From: Tenebrio molitor | Lineage: Eukaryota; Arthropoda; Insecta; Coleoptera; Tenebrionidae | Direction of reading: 5' to 3' | Assembly: GCF_963966145.1 (NCBI RefSeq) | Contig: NC_091048.1 | Coordinates: forward strand, 15,190,001-15,254,000 | DNA length: 64,000 bases | Shown: one piece after another, positions 1 to 10,809 of the stretch | How the letters are laid out: every line of letters begins with the position of its first letter | Position numbering within the stretch: position 1 is the stretch's first letter | The notes under the pieces: model-generated | Database searches by the model: none | What the model was told of the DNA's origin: nothing | The model's input: only the letters and a program-made list of their open reading frames with translations | Translations under genes and position numbers: made by a program

Positions 1-109
1 ATCGTATTCGAATTATTCGAATATTTGAATAGCTGACTATTAAAATTCAAATAAGTGTAAATTCTAATATTCGAATAAAATAAATTCAGGATGGATTGGG
101 TGTTTCACG

Positions 110-345
110 GTCAAATAATTTTATTTTTTAGCTATGTAATTCTTAAAATAGTGAGATGCAGGGAACCAACATAACGCGAATTTAGCATAGTAAATTCAGT
201 ATGGATTTGGTATTTCGTTCGAGTCCCAGTTTTCTCGCCGAGGCGCACCCGAGGCTGAAACAAACAAGGTCAAATAATTTTATTTTTTGGCTACGTGGTA
301 GTCTTGTAAATAGTGACATTCAAGGGACCAACATAATGCGAATTT
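110..345. repeat. Imperfect direct repeat, two units of about 75 bp
   Basis: A stretch beginning GGTCAAATAATTTTATTTTT and ending near CCAACATAA.GCGAATTTA occurs at about 110-185 and again at about 269-345. Between the copies lies a CpG-richer piece (213-262) with CTCGCCGAGG and CCGAGGCTGAAA, which resembles the core of the hairpin near 37,250. No coding potential was seen in the first 600 bases. Confidence 0.6.
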
Positions 346-615
346 ACAAATGTTTGGCTAACTAGCTCTTTTTAGAATATAACGCTTTCGAATAAATTAA
401 ATCATATTTTTTTTTTTTTCTCGATTTTTTTCTGATGTGTCAACTTTTTTTACACATTCAAATGTAGAAAAAAAAACTTTACAAGAATAGGCTAAGAAAT
501 GTATAGTGTACTATTTAAATAAAAAAGTTGACTGTCTTAAACTTTGACATATGTCATCGTAGAGAAGATTTGACAACATTATCTATTGTAGTTTCACAAG
601 CGATTTACAAATATA

Positions 616-1592
616 CAGGCTGTTTGATAAAAAACGCCTCAACCTATAACTTTTTTATTTATTATTACCGAAGATATGGTTTTTCATGCGCTACGAAGCA
701 GCCATAAAATATTTTTTTTTTGGCGATATTTTCAGAAGATTACGCTAGACAACTTTTTTTTTTAAATGGACACATGTAGTTTTTTAGGCTCAGTCTGATA
801 AAGTTTTATTTTCTGAATCTAACGATGTATTAAAAATTATCGTTTGGTTCATAGCTGACTGAAAAAAAAAATAAAACAATTTTTAATTGTGGTTCAGTTT
901 ATTATGAAATTTTCAAGTGTGCCGTGAAAAACAATTGGAATACAAATAGCAACAAATGTCAAGTGTGAGTTTGAAAATTTTCAGGTGCAATCTTAAAGAG
1001 TTTTATTATTATTTTCTTGGAAAACATAAATAATAATTAAAAAAAATATTTTTTTTTAATTATTATTATTTTTTCTATTAACTTTTTGTTTTTGACTAAT
1101 TACGATTTTTATTACACTCGAACATAAAATAATAGTCAAATGACTGCTATCCTGCATGACTAACAATGTTATTTTATACTTAAATAAAAAAAGGTTAAAA
1201 AAGCAGATGAAAACTTCTAAGCTGACATTTAGATGACAATTATGGTACTTTGTATTCCGATTGTTTTTCACGGCACTCTTAAAATTTTTTATAATAAGCT
1301 GAACCATAAAAAAATGTTGTTTTTTTTCAGTTAGCTATGAACCAAATGATAACTTTCAATACATCATTAGATCCAGAAAAAAAAAACCTTACCAGACCAA
1401 GCCTAAAAAACTACATGTGTCCATTTAAAAAAAAAAGTTGACTATCGTTAGCTATTGAAGATAACGCCAAAAAAAACATTTTATGGCTGTTTTGTAGCGC
1501 TTGAAAACTCGTATCTTTGATTTTTTTGTTCATTGAAATCGGGTAATAAATAACAAAGTTATGGGTTGAGGCGTTTTTCATCAAACAGCCTG
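616..1592. mobile_element. Fold-back DNA element with long inverted arms
   Basis: The left end CAGGCTGTTTGAT and the right end ATCAAACAGCCTG are inverted copies flanked by TA. The arms stay recognisably complementary for about 350-400 bp on each side (for example the GCCGTGAAAAACAAT block near 920 against ATTGTTTTTCACGGC near 1,265). About 977 bp long, no transposase frame. The TA flanks and CAGG ends suggest a non-autonomous element of the Tc1/mariner superfamily; that placement is inference. Confidence 0.75.
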
Positions 1593-1809
1593 TATATGGT
1601 TTGCTATACTTTTTTCTTAAAACAAAAAAGATGTAGGGGCGCGAATACCAATCTGAATCACCCGGTATATTTTTTTATTTGTTCTTATAAAGAATCTTCT
1701 TCTGAATATTCGTACATTAAAAGAAAAAACAAAAAATGTATTTTAAATGAAAAAAATTGAAAATAAAAAATCAAGTAATCAAATTAGTAAACAATACAAA
1801 ATCTATTCT

Positions 1810-2075
1810 AGTTGCTCAAAATTTCCTCAATGCTGTTGCAGACACTATCGATGCCTTCTAGAAATGCCCACCTTTGCAATCAGTAAAAAATTTCGGGGTT
1901 TTTCCTGACATACTCGCACTATCTTTTTTCTTAACTCTTTTTGGGTACCTGGTGGGGTCAAACAAACATTGTCTCGAAAGTTTCGAATGAATATAAAGAA
2001 ATCCAATAGATTCAAATCTCCAAAAATGCCACACCACTGGTTAACACTAAATCGTCTTTGGAAATTTTCTTCCAC
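1810..2075 (-). pseudogene. IS630/mariner-type transposase, C-terminal relic
   Basis: Read on the minus strand, this has a degenerate GDLNLLDFFIFIRNFRD block, matching the SPDLTPLDFFLWGxLK block near the end of insect IS630/mariner transposases. It is followed by LTPPGTQKELRKKIVRVCQE and, in another frame, by a GNFEQLE-like end. The frame is broken and only about the last 80 residues are present, so it is a dead fragment. Confidence 0.55.
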
Positions 2076-2089
2076 AGCAACAATATAAT

Positions 2090-2855
2090 ATTATTATTAT
2101 CAAACTGTTTCGACAAATGAATACTCAGAGCTTATTTAGTCATTTTTAGCATTTAGAACAAACTTCTCTCTTGTTTATTTTGGTCACTTGATTTTTAAAT
2201 TTTGTACATTTAGTCTTTAATTTCTTGACTTTTGTTTCATGAATGGGTATAGTTTTTTGCATTTTTATATTCAGAAGACAAATCTCTACAATACTCAATA
2301 AAAAAAAATAAATGTACAGTGCTATTTGAAAAAAAGAAGCTGATGTTCATCTGTCAAAAACTGGACGCAATATATTTTTTTTTATTTAATTGGTATTGAA
2401 GTGTTTTCAAAATTATTTTATTTGATGTATCATTTATTCAAATCGGATAAAAAATAAGCAAGATACAGCATCAAAGGTTTTTCGTCAGTCACCCTGTATC
2501 TGAACGTAAGTAAGACAATACTCAAGTGCAGTGCGGTCAATAAATAGTTGAAATGATTTATCATCATGAAAAATAAGAATAATTAAAGTTTGCACAGACC
2601 CTGGCACGACAAGGAGCTGCCAATGTATCTTATGCTCGGATAATAATAATTAACAAATAAAATGAGAAAACCTAGAAAATACGGCGGAAATCATATTTTT
2701 TAAATAAGGTTTTATTATCCAAAATAAGTGATTTAAAAAAATAGCATGAGAACTTTTATTTTATTAAATACTAATAGTGTTAATTACATGCCGCCATAAA
2801 TAAATGAACACCCAGTACACGTTTATAAATTTTAATAAAAATTTCAAGGAACATA
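2090..2855. other. AT-rich DNA, mostly transposon debris
   Basis: No gene was seen. A right-hand terminal inverted repeat (TCAGTCACCCTGTA) ends near 2,497; its partner was not found. Confidence 0.4.
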
Positions 2856-4188
2856 TACAGGCTGATTCACGTAGCCCGTTCATTAGAAGGTTTTTGATTT
2901 CCCGAAAACATATTAATATGAAAATTGGTAGTTGACTATAATCGACTACTCCAAGTTCAAATGAAATATTTTCAAAATGGTGGCACTTCCGGAAATACCG
3001 GAAATCGACTCCATCTTTATTTTTTTTAATGGAAAGGCCTCATTTTGACTTCACATTTCGATTCTACGTTAAATTTTGAGTTTAGAACGTCTTTTTGTCA
3101 ACACTTATCTGTCATCGTTTTTGACCTATGTCATCTTTTTTGCAAAAAAGCGAGGTTGCAGGGCTTCATTAACAAATTTATAACTCTTGAACCATCGGAA
3201 ATAAATAATTGATTTTTTTTTTAGTTTAAAGCACTTGCGACGTTAAAAGCACTCCGCTACGCGTCGTGCTCTTAAACTCATCGCGCGTGCTTTAAAGGCT
3301 TCCTTATAAACTTGTATCATAATATACTATTTTTTTTATCAAACAATTGTTTTATTTGAATTTTTATTCAAAAATCACATGCAATAAACAGTAGATATCA
3401 ACGAAATAATAAAAAATAAGCAAATTAACAAAAAAATATTTTCAATGAAATCATTTACATTAAAATATTTTTTTGTTAATTTGCTTATTTTTTATTGTTT
3501 TGTTGTTATCTAATATTTATTGCAATGTTATTTTTGAGTAAAATTTCAAATAAAACAATTGCTTATAAAAAAAATATTTTATTCAAAAAATTGAAATTAC
3601 GCCTAAACGGCTGCAAATAGGCATACATAATGTTAATAAAAGTGGCCTTAAAATTTAATTTTACATTTATATCTAGTATCAGAAACGGTAGTTGATATTT
3701 AAAAAAATGAAGCTTTCGACATTTTTTTATTATGAATTTTAAAAAACTGCAGTAGACATATGAAACATAAAAAAATGTCGTTGCTAGCGCAAAAAAGCGG
3801 CCAAAGCTTTAATAAGTCAGTAAAGGAAAAATAAATTATTTATTTCTGATGGTTCAGGAATTATAAATTTTTTAGTGAAGCCCTGCAACCTCACTTTTTT
3901 TCAAAAAAGATGATATAGGTCAAAAACGATGACAGATAAGTATTGACAAAAAGATGTACTAAACTCAAAAGTTAAAGTAGAATCGAAATGTGAAGTCAAA
4001 ATGGGGCCTTTCTATTTAAAAAAATAAAGATGGCATCGATTTCCGGTATTTCCGGAAGTGTCGCCATTTTGAAAATATTTCATTTGAACTTGGAGTAGTC
4101 GATTATAGTCAATTACCAATTTTCATATTAATATAATTTTGGGAAATCAAAAAGAGTCTAATGAACGGGTTACGTGAATCAGCCTGTA
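2856..4188. mobile_element. Foldback family F, copy 1 (rearranged)
   Basis: It opens with TACAGGCTGATTCACGTAGC and closes with the inverted copy; the outer TA is probably the target duplication. The halves are near-perfect inverted copies for about 330 bp, with a second nested inverted repeat in the middle (3,340-3,570, around AACAATTGTTTTATTTG). Copies 2 and 3 are 1,478 and 1,480 bp; this one is 1,333 bp because about 258 bp of the left arm is replaced by about 107 bp of unrelated hairpin (3,225-3,331). Confidence 0.85.
3225..3335. repeat. Type-A CpG-rich hairpin inside foldback copy 1
   Basis: The arms TTTAAAGCAC and GTGCTTTAAA enclose an inner AGCAC/GTGCT pair and a loop with CGCTACGCGTC. 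The right end is ATAATATACTATTTTT. It is a reverse-oriented relative of the hairpin at 52,842-52,975. Confidence 0.7.
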
Positions 4189-4572
4189 TTTTATTCGTAC
4201 TAAGAAAGGTAGAAAATTTCAGCAAAATACACGTCAAATGTAACATCGTGCCTCGCAATCAAACATTTTTCATTTAACCATATTTCGTCAAAAACAGGAA
4301 ACTCTTGCTTAAAGTATTACAATTGCAACAATTTCTGAAAAATTAGTTTAAAATAATTAGTATTCAGTCCTAAAATTGGCTATTAAGTGCAGCACAAAGA
4401 AAACTTATATATTATTATATTAAAGTACGAGTAAAAAATTAAGTTGACTATTCCATTCACCTGTCATTTGTTAAAAATGGACCAATAAAAACACAATTTT
4501 ACACATTTGTTACCATGGTTTCAAAAAATTGGACCGAAATTCCCACTCGTGGAAATTGTATCGGTAATACCA

Positions 4573-4800
4573 CTAGTGATCCCAGCGATAATTTTTAACA
4601 AATGAATGCAGCCTTGAGAATTGCTTCCAAATGGACTCATGTGTCTTTTTTGTGTTGTTGGAAACATTTTCTTCGATTTCTGCGTTAATTTCTTCTTCCA
4701 ATTTGCTGCCAAATTGCCAAAGTTGGTTCATGGAATAGTCCTCCGCATACAACTCGTAGTCCAAATTATGTAGACTATTTTTCAAACTGATTTCACTCAT
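4573..4800 (-). CDS. Possible fragment of a tyrosine-recombinase-like (Crypton-type) ORF
   Basis: A 75-codon open frame starts at an ATG at 4,800. It contains acidic MSEISLKNSL...DYELYAEDYS and then NNTKKTHESIWKQFSRLHSF. The SxNTKKTxxxxWxxF pattern is reminiscent of the N-terminal core-binding region of Crypton and related tyrosine recombinases, where it precedes a missing catalytic part. No catalytic residues are visible, and the frame overlaps an alternative frame at 4,521-4,712. It sits among repeats with no splice-linked neighbour. The assignment is tentative and the piece is probably a relic. Confidence 0.3.
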   Translation of the reverse strand: MSEISLKNSLHNLDYELYAEDYSMNQLWQFGSKLEEEINAEIEENVSNNTKKTHESIWKQFSRLHSFVKNYRWDH

Positions 4801-4954
4801 TCAATTGTGCTTGGAAATCCCACTCGTGCTGACGCACTCGTTGATTCTTTCCCCCGCACAATTGATAATTCGTCACCAGTGACCTCATAAAAATTTGGCC
4901 AATGAAAATGCTGTATTTTTTTTAAATTGTACAGCGATCATTCAGGGAATACTC

Positions 4955-5120
4955 ATATCGAATTGCCCTCGTGATTGAGAAATTCCATATAATTTTGTTA
5001 GTGGCCCACTCGTGGCTGCTGTTTGTTAAATTCCCTCCTGCTACGCAGTCGGGAATTTTTACAACAGCAGACACCAACACAAAATTATCGGGCATTTCTC
5101 AATCACTAGGGAAATTATAC
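4955..5120. repeat. CpG-containing hairpin
   Basis: The arms GATTGAGAAAT.CC..ATAATTTTGT and ACAAAATTAT..GG.ATTTCTCAATC pair, with an inner AAATTCCC/GGGAATTT pair around a loop CTCCTGCTACGCAGTC. Flanking bases include the CCCTCGTG/CACTAGGG type seen in other hairpins of the window. Confidence 0.7.
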
Positions 5121-5196
5121 TTGATTATTTCCTTCATACATATAAAAAGCCGTAGTTGCTATGGTTTTTCTGGTTTTTATATCGGTTAAATTTGAA

Positions 5197-5403
5197 ACGT
5201 CAAAATTTAATCGGGTAAATATCTGTGTCAAAATTTAATCGCTTCTTTATAAAATCTATTTGTTCATAATAATTCAGGAAATAATCTTTCAGAATACCCC
5301 CCGCGTGCAAGAAAATAACCTGATTAAATTTTGACGTTTTTTGTCGCAACGTTTTGCTTAAAGAAATATTTTTATTTTGACAAAACGTCAAAATTTAATC
5401 GGT
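5197..5403. repeat. Four copies of GTCAAAATTTAATCG in mixed orientation
   Basis: The 15-mer GTCAAAATTTAATCG occurs forward near 5,198, 5,227 and 5,385 and inverted near 5,319 (GATTAAATTTTGAC). The outer copies read AACGTCAAAATTTAATCGG. This may be a small inverted-repeat element with subterminal repeats. Confidence 0.6.
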
Positions 5404-5524
5404 TATTTTCATGAACTTGGGATATTACTGTTGAATATTCACCGAATAATCGATGCAACTTAAATTTAGGCAAAATTAAAATTATAATAAAGATATCAAT
5501 TCATATTTAATTAATATTGATGAT

Positions 5525-6290
5525 AATGGGCCGTATCACGACACCGTTATTAAAGTTGCCGTTAACTACAGGGTGTTTTCGAAGTTGAGGCGTTCCTTTT
5601 AACATGTGATAGTATGCCGTATTCTAAAGAATTTTATCCAAAATCACCTTAGTAAAATGTGTACGGCAATGAAGATACAATAAGTTAATTTTTTTGAAAT
5701 TTTTGAAACCGGTCCTGCTCAAATTTGCGCTGATTTGTTAGAAATTGGAATTGACAAAAAAAAAATCAAATGAGGATGGACGTTAATCAAAACTACTGTC
5801 AGAGTTGTCATGTAATTAGTCGAAATGGCTTTATTATTAGGAAAATAATGAGCTCACAAATATGTTGCAAATCTATGGGCAATGTTATCACGTTATCAGA
5901 ATGCATCTGCAGCGTCCAGAGAGTATTGTAAAGCGATTTCCGGAAAGACACCATTCTGGGCCAGGTTAGTTATTAATCTAGTACAGCGGAGAAATGGACA
6001 GGACCGGACTCAAAATTTTATAAAACAATAAAAATATACAATCAATTATCTCAGTTAATACAAACATTTTACTAAGAAGATTTAGGCTAAAATTCTTAAG
6101 AATAATGTGTAGTACCTCGTGTTACAAGGAACGCGTCAACTTCGAGAACACCCTGTAGAGTCGTGATTAAGTAAACATAAAACGATATAGATTTATGCAA
6201 TTATAACCTGCCAGAAAGAGATGAATTCGTCACCAAGATAATTAGAGTCATAATTAAAATTAATAAGGATGTCGTGATACGGCCCAATGT
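5525..6290. mobile_element. Outer inverted-repeat element, split by a nested element
   Basis: The left end GGGCCGTATCACGACA (about 5,529) and the right end TGTCGTGATACGGCCC (about 6,270-6,286) are perfect inverted copies. The element is interrupted by the 587-bp insertion at 5,569-6,155; without it only about 175 bp remain. Confidence 0.7.
5569..6155. mobile_element. Element M1, copy 1 (TA-flanked MITE)
   Basis: The ends CAGGGTGTTTTCGAAGTTGA and its inverted, diverged partner (TCAACTTCGAGAACACCCTG) are flanked by TA. Related copies lie at 44,660-45,249 (opposite orientation) and 62,724-63,546. The repeated open frame containing QSCHxISRNGFIIRKI is shared by all three, but nothing resembling a transposase is present. 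Confidence 0.8.
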
Positions 6291-6484
6291 GTTTTCTTCA
6301 AATAAATGCTATAAAATCTCTGATTTAACTGACATGTCAAAAAATTGTCAGTTTTAATACAATGAGTAGTGTTATGCCAATTATTTTTATGGTGGTGTTA
6401 CGAATGTCAACGGCGCTGAGATATGAATTTGACTAAATCTAACAAAAAAAAAGTTCCAGCTAGTTCGTCATTACAAAAATAAAT

Positions 6485-6610
6485 TTACTATATCAAGGCC
6501 ACGAAATCATTCTTTAAGGTACCGAGAGAAAAATTGTCGCCGAGGCCGCTTAAGGCCGATTCAGGACAATCTCGAGGATGTTAAAGGATTTCGCGGCCAA
6601 AGTGTAGACA
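6485..6610. repeat. Type-B CpG-rich hairpin
   Basis: The arms AAGGCCACGAAATC and GATTTCGCGGCC are outermost. Inside them ATTGTC/GACAAT and GGCCGCTTAAGGCC form the tip. The left flank TACTATATCAAGGCC resembles the left end of the type-B hairpins. Confidence 0.7.
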
Positions 6611-6989
6611 AGATTTTTTGTGCAACCGAAAATTTGTAATTATTATAAAATGAACAAGTTGAAAGAATGCCAATGTGAATAATTAGTCAATACATTACTT
6701 TTCAGACGACCACTGTGAAATATGGCACATTTCACACGGTTTTTCCTTAGTGAAAATTTAAAATTGCAAACGATTTCAACACGAACACGAACGAACAGCC
6801 TAACCGTGTACAATGAAAAATTTGAGAAATCTGATTGGCCGACAGCTGTGTGTTTTTATATTGTACACGGGCCGATGATTAACGATGTCTATCTCCGCGC
6901 AACGGCATAATTATTTTGTCCGCAGCTCTGTCGAATGATATTTGAAGTTTGAAGGGATGCCGAATATTAGCGTTTTTTTGTGGTCGTCG

Positions 6990-7132
6990 GAAAAATATGG
7001 TGTATACCACGTGTTGAAAATTCGATATCACACTCGTTTGCTTAAGCCACGCGCCTACGGCTTGTGGCTCAATTCTGCAAACTCCTGTGAAATCTTTCAT
7101 TTTCAACTCTTGATATACAATATACTATTGTT
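6990..7132. repeat. Type-A CpG-rich hairpin
   Basis: The arms GTTGAAAAT and ATTTTCAAC are outer; TCGTTTGC, AAGCCAC and their complements GTGGCT and GCAAAC are inner, around a GCGCCTACGGC loop. The right end is ACAATATACTATTG. Confidence 0.75.
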
Positions 7133-7442
7133 TAATAACCACAATTAAGACCATACTCTTATTACACAATTCTTCCACAATTTTGCACACACTAGCTCCA
7201 CATTTACTTATAACGCTTTTACGAATACCACTTTATTTATTATTCATTTATCTCAGGCTACAAAATCAGCTTTTGTACCTAAATTATCTGGTGACTTAAC
7301 GCCTGACACAACGTACAGCGTTTTCAATAAATGTCATTCATTAATTTGATTTAATTTGTCAGATTTGTCACAAACGATTCAGATATTGTTGCTTAGATAC
7401 AGTCATCCTTACAAACACTAACAATTAACTCCTGACTAGGTA

Positions 7443-7652
7443 CAGTCGATGGACAAATAAAACTGGGACAAAAATGACAATCACGTAAGTCAAAATTTAC
7501 AAATTTGCATCGTTTAATTACGGCTTTATCATAAATAGGTTAACTTTTGTATGACATATTATATAGACACTGACAAATATATTGACAATTCAATGGTCTG
7601 ATATTACATAGATTAAATTTTAAGTGTCCCAGTTTTATTTGTCCACCGACCG
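7443..7652. mobile_element. Mariner-like MITE, copy 1
   Basis: The ends CAGTCGATGGACAAATAAAA and the diverged inverse (right end CCGACCG) are flanked by TA. The GGACAAATAAAACTGGGACA core of the TIR is shared with the copy at 33,582-33,833. It is 210 bp with no coding capacity. Confidence 0.8.
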
Positions 7653-7898
7653 TACGTATTTTTTTGGTCAGCAGCGTCGAATTGGTGTGGATAGGGGTTA
7701 ATTTATGCTCATTATTTTGGACCTAGTAAAAAGCAGTTTTCCGGACTTGTTAGAGCCTTCTAATGACCCAGAATTTTTTTGGCAGGTTATATCGGAACCA
7801 GCCTGTAGCTAATAAAGCTTTCTTTAATTTTAATCATGTTTACTTGTTTTTTTTAATTTAAATTTCCCAACATTTACTAATCATACCTTACGTTTCAG

Positions 7899-7982
7899 TT
7901 GCATAGGAGAAAAAGAAAAAACAGAGAGGACATTACAATGTGAAAAGAACAATGGGACTTTTCTTATGGCCTGTCCGCTACC
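7899..7982 (+). CDS. Internal coding exon of an unrecognised Cys-containing protein
   Basis: A good 3' splice site (CCTTACGTTTCAG) precedes an 84-nt exon that ends at a strong donor (CC|GTAAGTG). Reading with one leading base gives 27 codons beginning CIGEKEKTERTLQCEKN and ending FLMACPL, with two bases left over. That phase matches the next exon at 12,124, which starts with one base completing a Pro codon. The intron between is 4,141 bp and holds only repeats. Three Cys in 27 residues, continued by more in the next exon, suggest a secreted or disulfide-bonded domain, but I do not recognise the family. The preceding exon must end with two bases of a codon and was not found in the first 7.9 kb. 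Confidence 0.6.
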
Positions 7983-8149
7983 GTAAGTGATACATAATCC
8001 ATAATCCAAATTCGAAAAATAATTCCAAAACATGATAAAACTGTAAGTATTACTTTCTGAGAAAAATCCTCGAAGAAATCAACTTTGTTTCTAAAAAGTG
8101 CATATTCTTCAGTACTTTACTTATGTTGGCAGCTTTTCATCATCAATAA

Positions 8150-8480
8150 TTTTTTTAAATGACAACCTCCACTTTTTTCTTCTCTTTCTGATAGACCTAA
8201 ACTATGAGTGAAAAAAATGTGTACCTTACATGACAATTTTTTTGAGAAAATGACAATTTTTATTTCAAAAATTTAATTTAATTTTCAACATAAACATTTT
8301 GTTTCTATCGATTTAGCTAAAATCGATGGTTTATCTTAATAGACGAAACAATTTAGAAGATTTGCGGCAGAGAATTCGCGCTGAAAGGAAATAAATAATC
8401 CCTGACATTATTGAGCGCAGTGTACAAAGTGTCGTTAGATGTTTGTTTGTTTTTGTTTGAGGTCAATTAAAATTTTTACA
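8150..8480 (+). pseudogene. Mariner-type transposase C-terminal relic with 3' tail
   Basis: Around 8,335-8,395 one frame reads NNLEDLRQRIRAE followed by stop codons, which matches the segment just before the C-terminus of a transposase family with further relics at 18,149-18,352 and 39,801-39,998. The 3' tail GAGGTCAATTAAAATTTTTA is shared by all of them. Only the last tens of residues survive. Confidence 0.6.
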
Positions 8481-8496
8481 ATAATAGTTATTTATT

Positions 8497-8640
8497 GTAT
8501 AAGTGTTTTAGATAGCATTTTATTCACTCAAAAATGTTTAAACGCGAGAGCTTGCTCGAGCGTTTAATTTTCTTAAGTGAATAAAATGCATCTAAAACAC
8601 GCATGCAATACAACGTTTTATCCACAATCACACACTCATT
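8497..8640. repeat. Type-B hairpin, copy interrupted downstream by foldback copy 2
   Basis: The left end AATAGTTATTTATTG is followed by arms GTGTTTTAGAT..CATTTTATTCACT and AGTGAATAAAATGCATCTAAAACAC, with an inner TTAAACGC/GCGTTTAA pair and a CTTGCTCGAG loop. The right part AACGTTTTATCCACAATCAC is mirrored by GTGATTGTGGATAAA at about 10,317-10,331, just past foldback copy 2. A sister copy lies at 52,477-52,840. Confidence 0.8.
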
Positions 8641-8836
8641 TAGAATCAGAATCACCGAAATTTTATCTGATGTCATCCAAAATTAATTTGACATTTCACT
8701 CTGACAGCGGCTGTCACCTCAAAAATCATTGAAATTTCGCATTGAATGTTTTATGGCGTGTTTTATGACTTATAAAACACTAAAGTTTTATTGACCACAT
8801 TAAAGGTTGCCAAGCTATTGAATTATGACCTTATAA

Positions 8837-10314
8837 TACAGGCTGATTCACGTAGCCCCTTCATTAGAAAATTTTTGATTTCCCAAAATCATATTAATAT
8901 GAAAATTGGTAATTGACTATAATCGACTACTCCAAGTTCAAATGAAATATTTTCAAAATGGCGGCACTTCCGGAAATACCGGAAATCGATACCATCTTTG
9001 TTTTTTTAAATAGAAAGACCCCATTTTTACTTCACATTTCGATTCTACGTTAACTTTTGAGTTTAGTACGTCTTTTTGTCAATACTTATCTGTCATCTTT
9101 TTTGAACTATGTAATCTTTTTTGCAAAAAAGTGAGGTTGCAGGGCTTCATTAAAAAATTTATAATTCGTGAACCATCAGAAATAAATAATTTATTTTTAT
9201 TTTACTGACTTGCCAAATATTTGGCCGCTTTCTTACGCTATCAACGACATTTTTTTAATGTTTCATACGCCTACTGCAATTTTTTAAAATTGATAAAAAA
9301 AAATGTCGAAAACTTCATTTTTTTAAATAGCAACTACCATTTCTGATACTAGATATAAATGTAAAATTAAATTTTAAGGCCACTTTTATTAACATTATGT
9401 ATGCCTATTTGCAGCCGTTTAGGCGTAATTTCAATTTTTTGATTAAAATATTATTTTTTATAATCAATTGTTTTATTTGAATTTTTATTCAAAAATAGCA
9501 TTGCAAAAAATATTAGATAACAACAAAACAATAAAAAATAAGCAAATAAAAAAAATATATTTTAATGTAAATGAATTCATTGAAAATATTTTTTTGTTAA
9601 TTTGCTTATTTTTTATTATTTCGTTGTTATTTACTGTTTATTGCATGTGATTTTTGAATAAAAATTCAAATAAAACAATTGTTTGATAAAAAAGAAACAA
9701 TATTTTACTCAAAAAATTGAAATTACGCCAAAACGGCTGGTAATAGGCATACACAATGTTAATAAAAGTAGGCTTAGAATTAAATTTTACATTTACATCT
9801 AGTGTCACAAATGGTGGTTGCCATTTAAAAAAATGAAGTTTTTGACATTTTTTGATTAGCAACTTTGAAAAATTTCAGTAGGCGTATGAAACATTAAAAA
9901 AAATTCACTAATGGCAGAAAAGATCGGCCAGGTTTTTAGGAATTCAATTAAAAAAAATCTATTATTTATTTCAGATGGTTCAAGAGTTATAAATTTGTTA
10001 ACGAAGCCCTGCAACCTCGCTTTTTTGCAAAAAAGATGACATAGGCCAAAAACGATGACAGATAATTGTTGACAAAAAGACGCTCTAAACTCAAAATTTA
10101 ACGTAGAATCGAAATGTGAAATCAAAATGAGGCCTTTCTATTTAAAAAAATAAAGATGGCGTCGATTTCCGGTATTTCCGGAAATGCCATCATTTTGAAA
10201 ATATTTCATTTGAACTTGGAGTAATCGATTATAGTCAACTACCAATTTTCATATTAATATGATTTGGGGAAATCAGAAAATTTCTAATGAACGGGCTACG
10301 TGAATCAGCCTGTA
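8837..10314. mobile_element. Foldback family F, copy 2 (full length)
   Basis: Inverted ends TACAGGCTGATTCACGTAGC, TA-flanked, 1,478 bp. Nested inverted arms meet around 9,560-9,590. It lies in the intron of the gene with exons at 7,899 and 12,124, inside an older type-B hairpin element. The open frames in its arms recur in copies 1 and 3 and follow the inverted repeat, so I do not call them genes. Confidence 0.85.
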
Positions 10315-10396
10315 TAGTGATTGTGGATAAAAAAAATTTTTGTTCGACACTGTCAGAATTTGAGAATTTTCGCCTGTGTGAACGGATTTTGAAAAA

Positions 10397-10542
10397 AACG
10401 TATTCAACTCGTTCTTGTGTAATTTGGGCTTTTTTGGCACTCGTGGACCTTTAAAACTCTCGTTTCACTCGAGTTTTAAACTGGTCCACTCATGCCAAAA
10501 AAAGGCAAAATTACAAACGAACTCGTTAAATAAATAACTATA
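10397..10542. repeat. Type-B hairpin with long stem, reverse orientation
   Basis: From outside in, the pairs are AACTCGTT/GAACTCGTT-side, GTGTAATTT/AAATTACA, CTTTTTTGGCA/TGCCAAAAAAAG, GTGGACC/GGTCCAC and TTAAAACTC/GAGTTTTAA, with a TCGTTTCACTC loop. On the other strand the ends read ATAGTTATTTATT and ACGTTTTTTTC, as in the other type-B units. Confidence 0.85.
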
Positions 10543-10809
10543 ATGAATTTTTGAAGTAAAATTTGTCATTTTCTCAAAAAAATATGTTGTGTAAGGTAAA
10601 GTTTGTCCAGCGAGAGATTGGTTGACATAGAAATCACTAAATTCTATGTAGAGAAAGAAATATGTATCATCAAAGGTTGAATAGGCTGTTTTTTTGCCCA
10701 AGAGGAAAAAAGATGACTAAAAGCTTGAGTTGGCTACGGTTTTTTGCCCAAGGGGAAAAAAGAGCCACTTTACTCAATACAATTAGGGAGTAAAGTTGCT
10801 GATTATATA

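Noticed and set aside
213..225. B-box-like GTTCGAGTCCC
   Set aside because: No A box at the right distance and no tRNA fold; probably part of a hairpin-like repeat.
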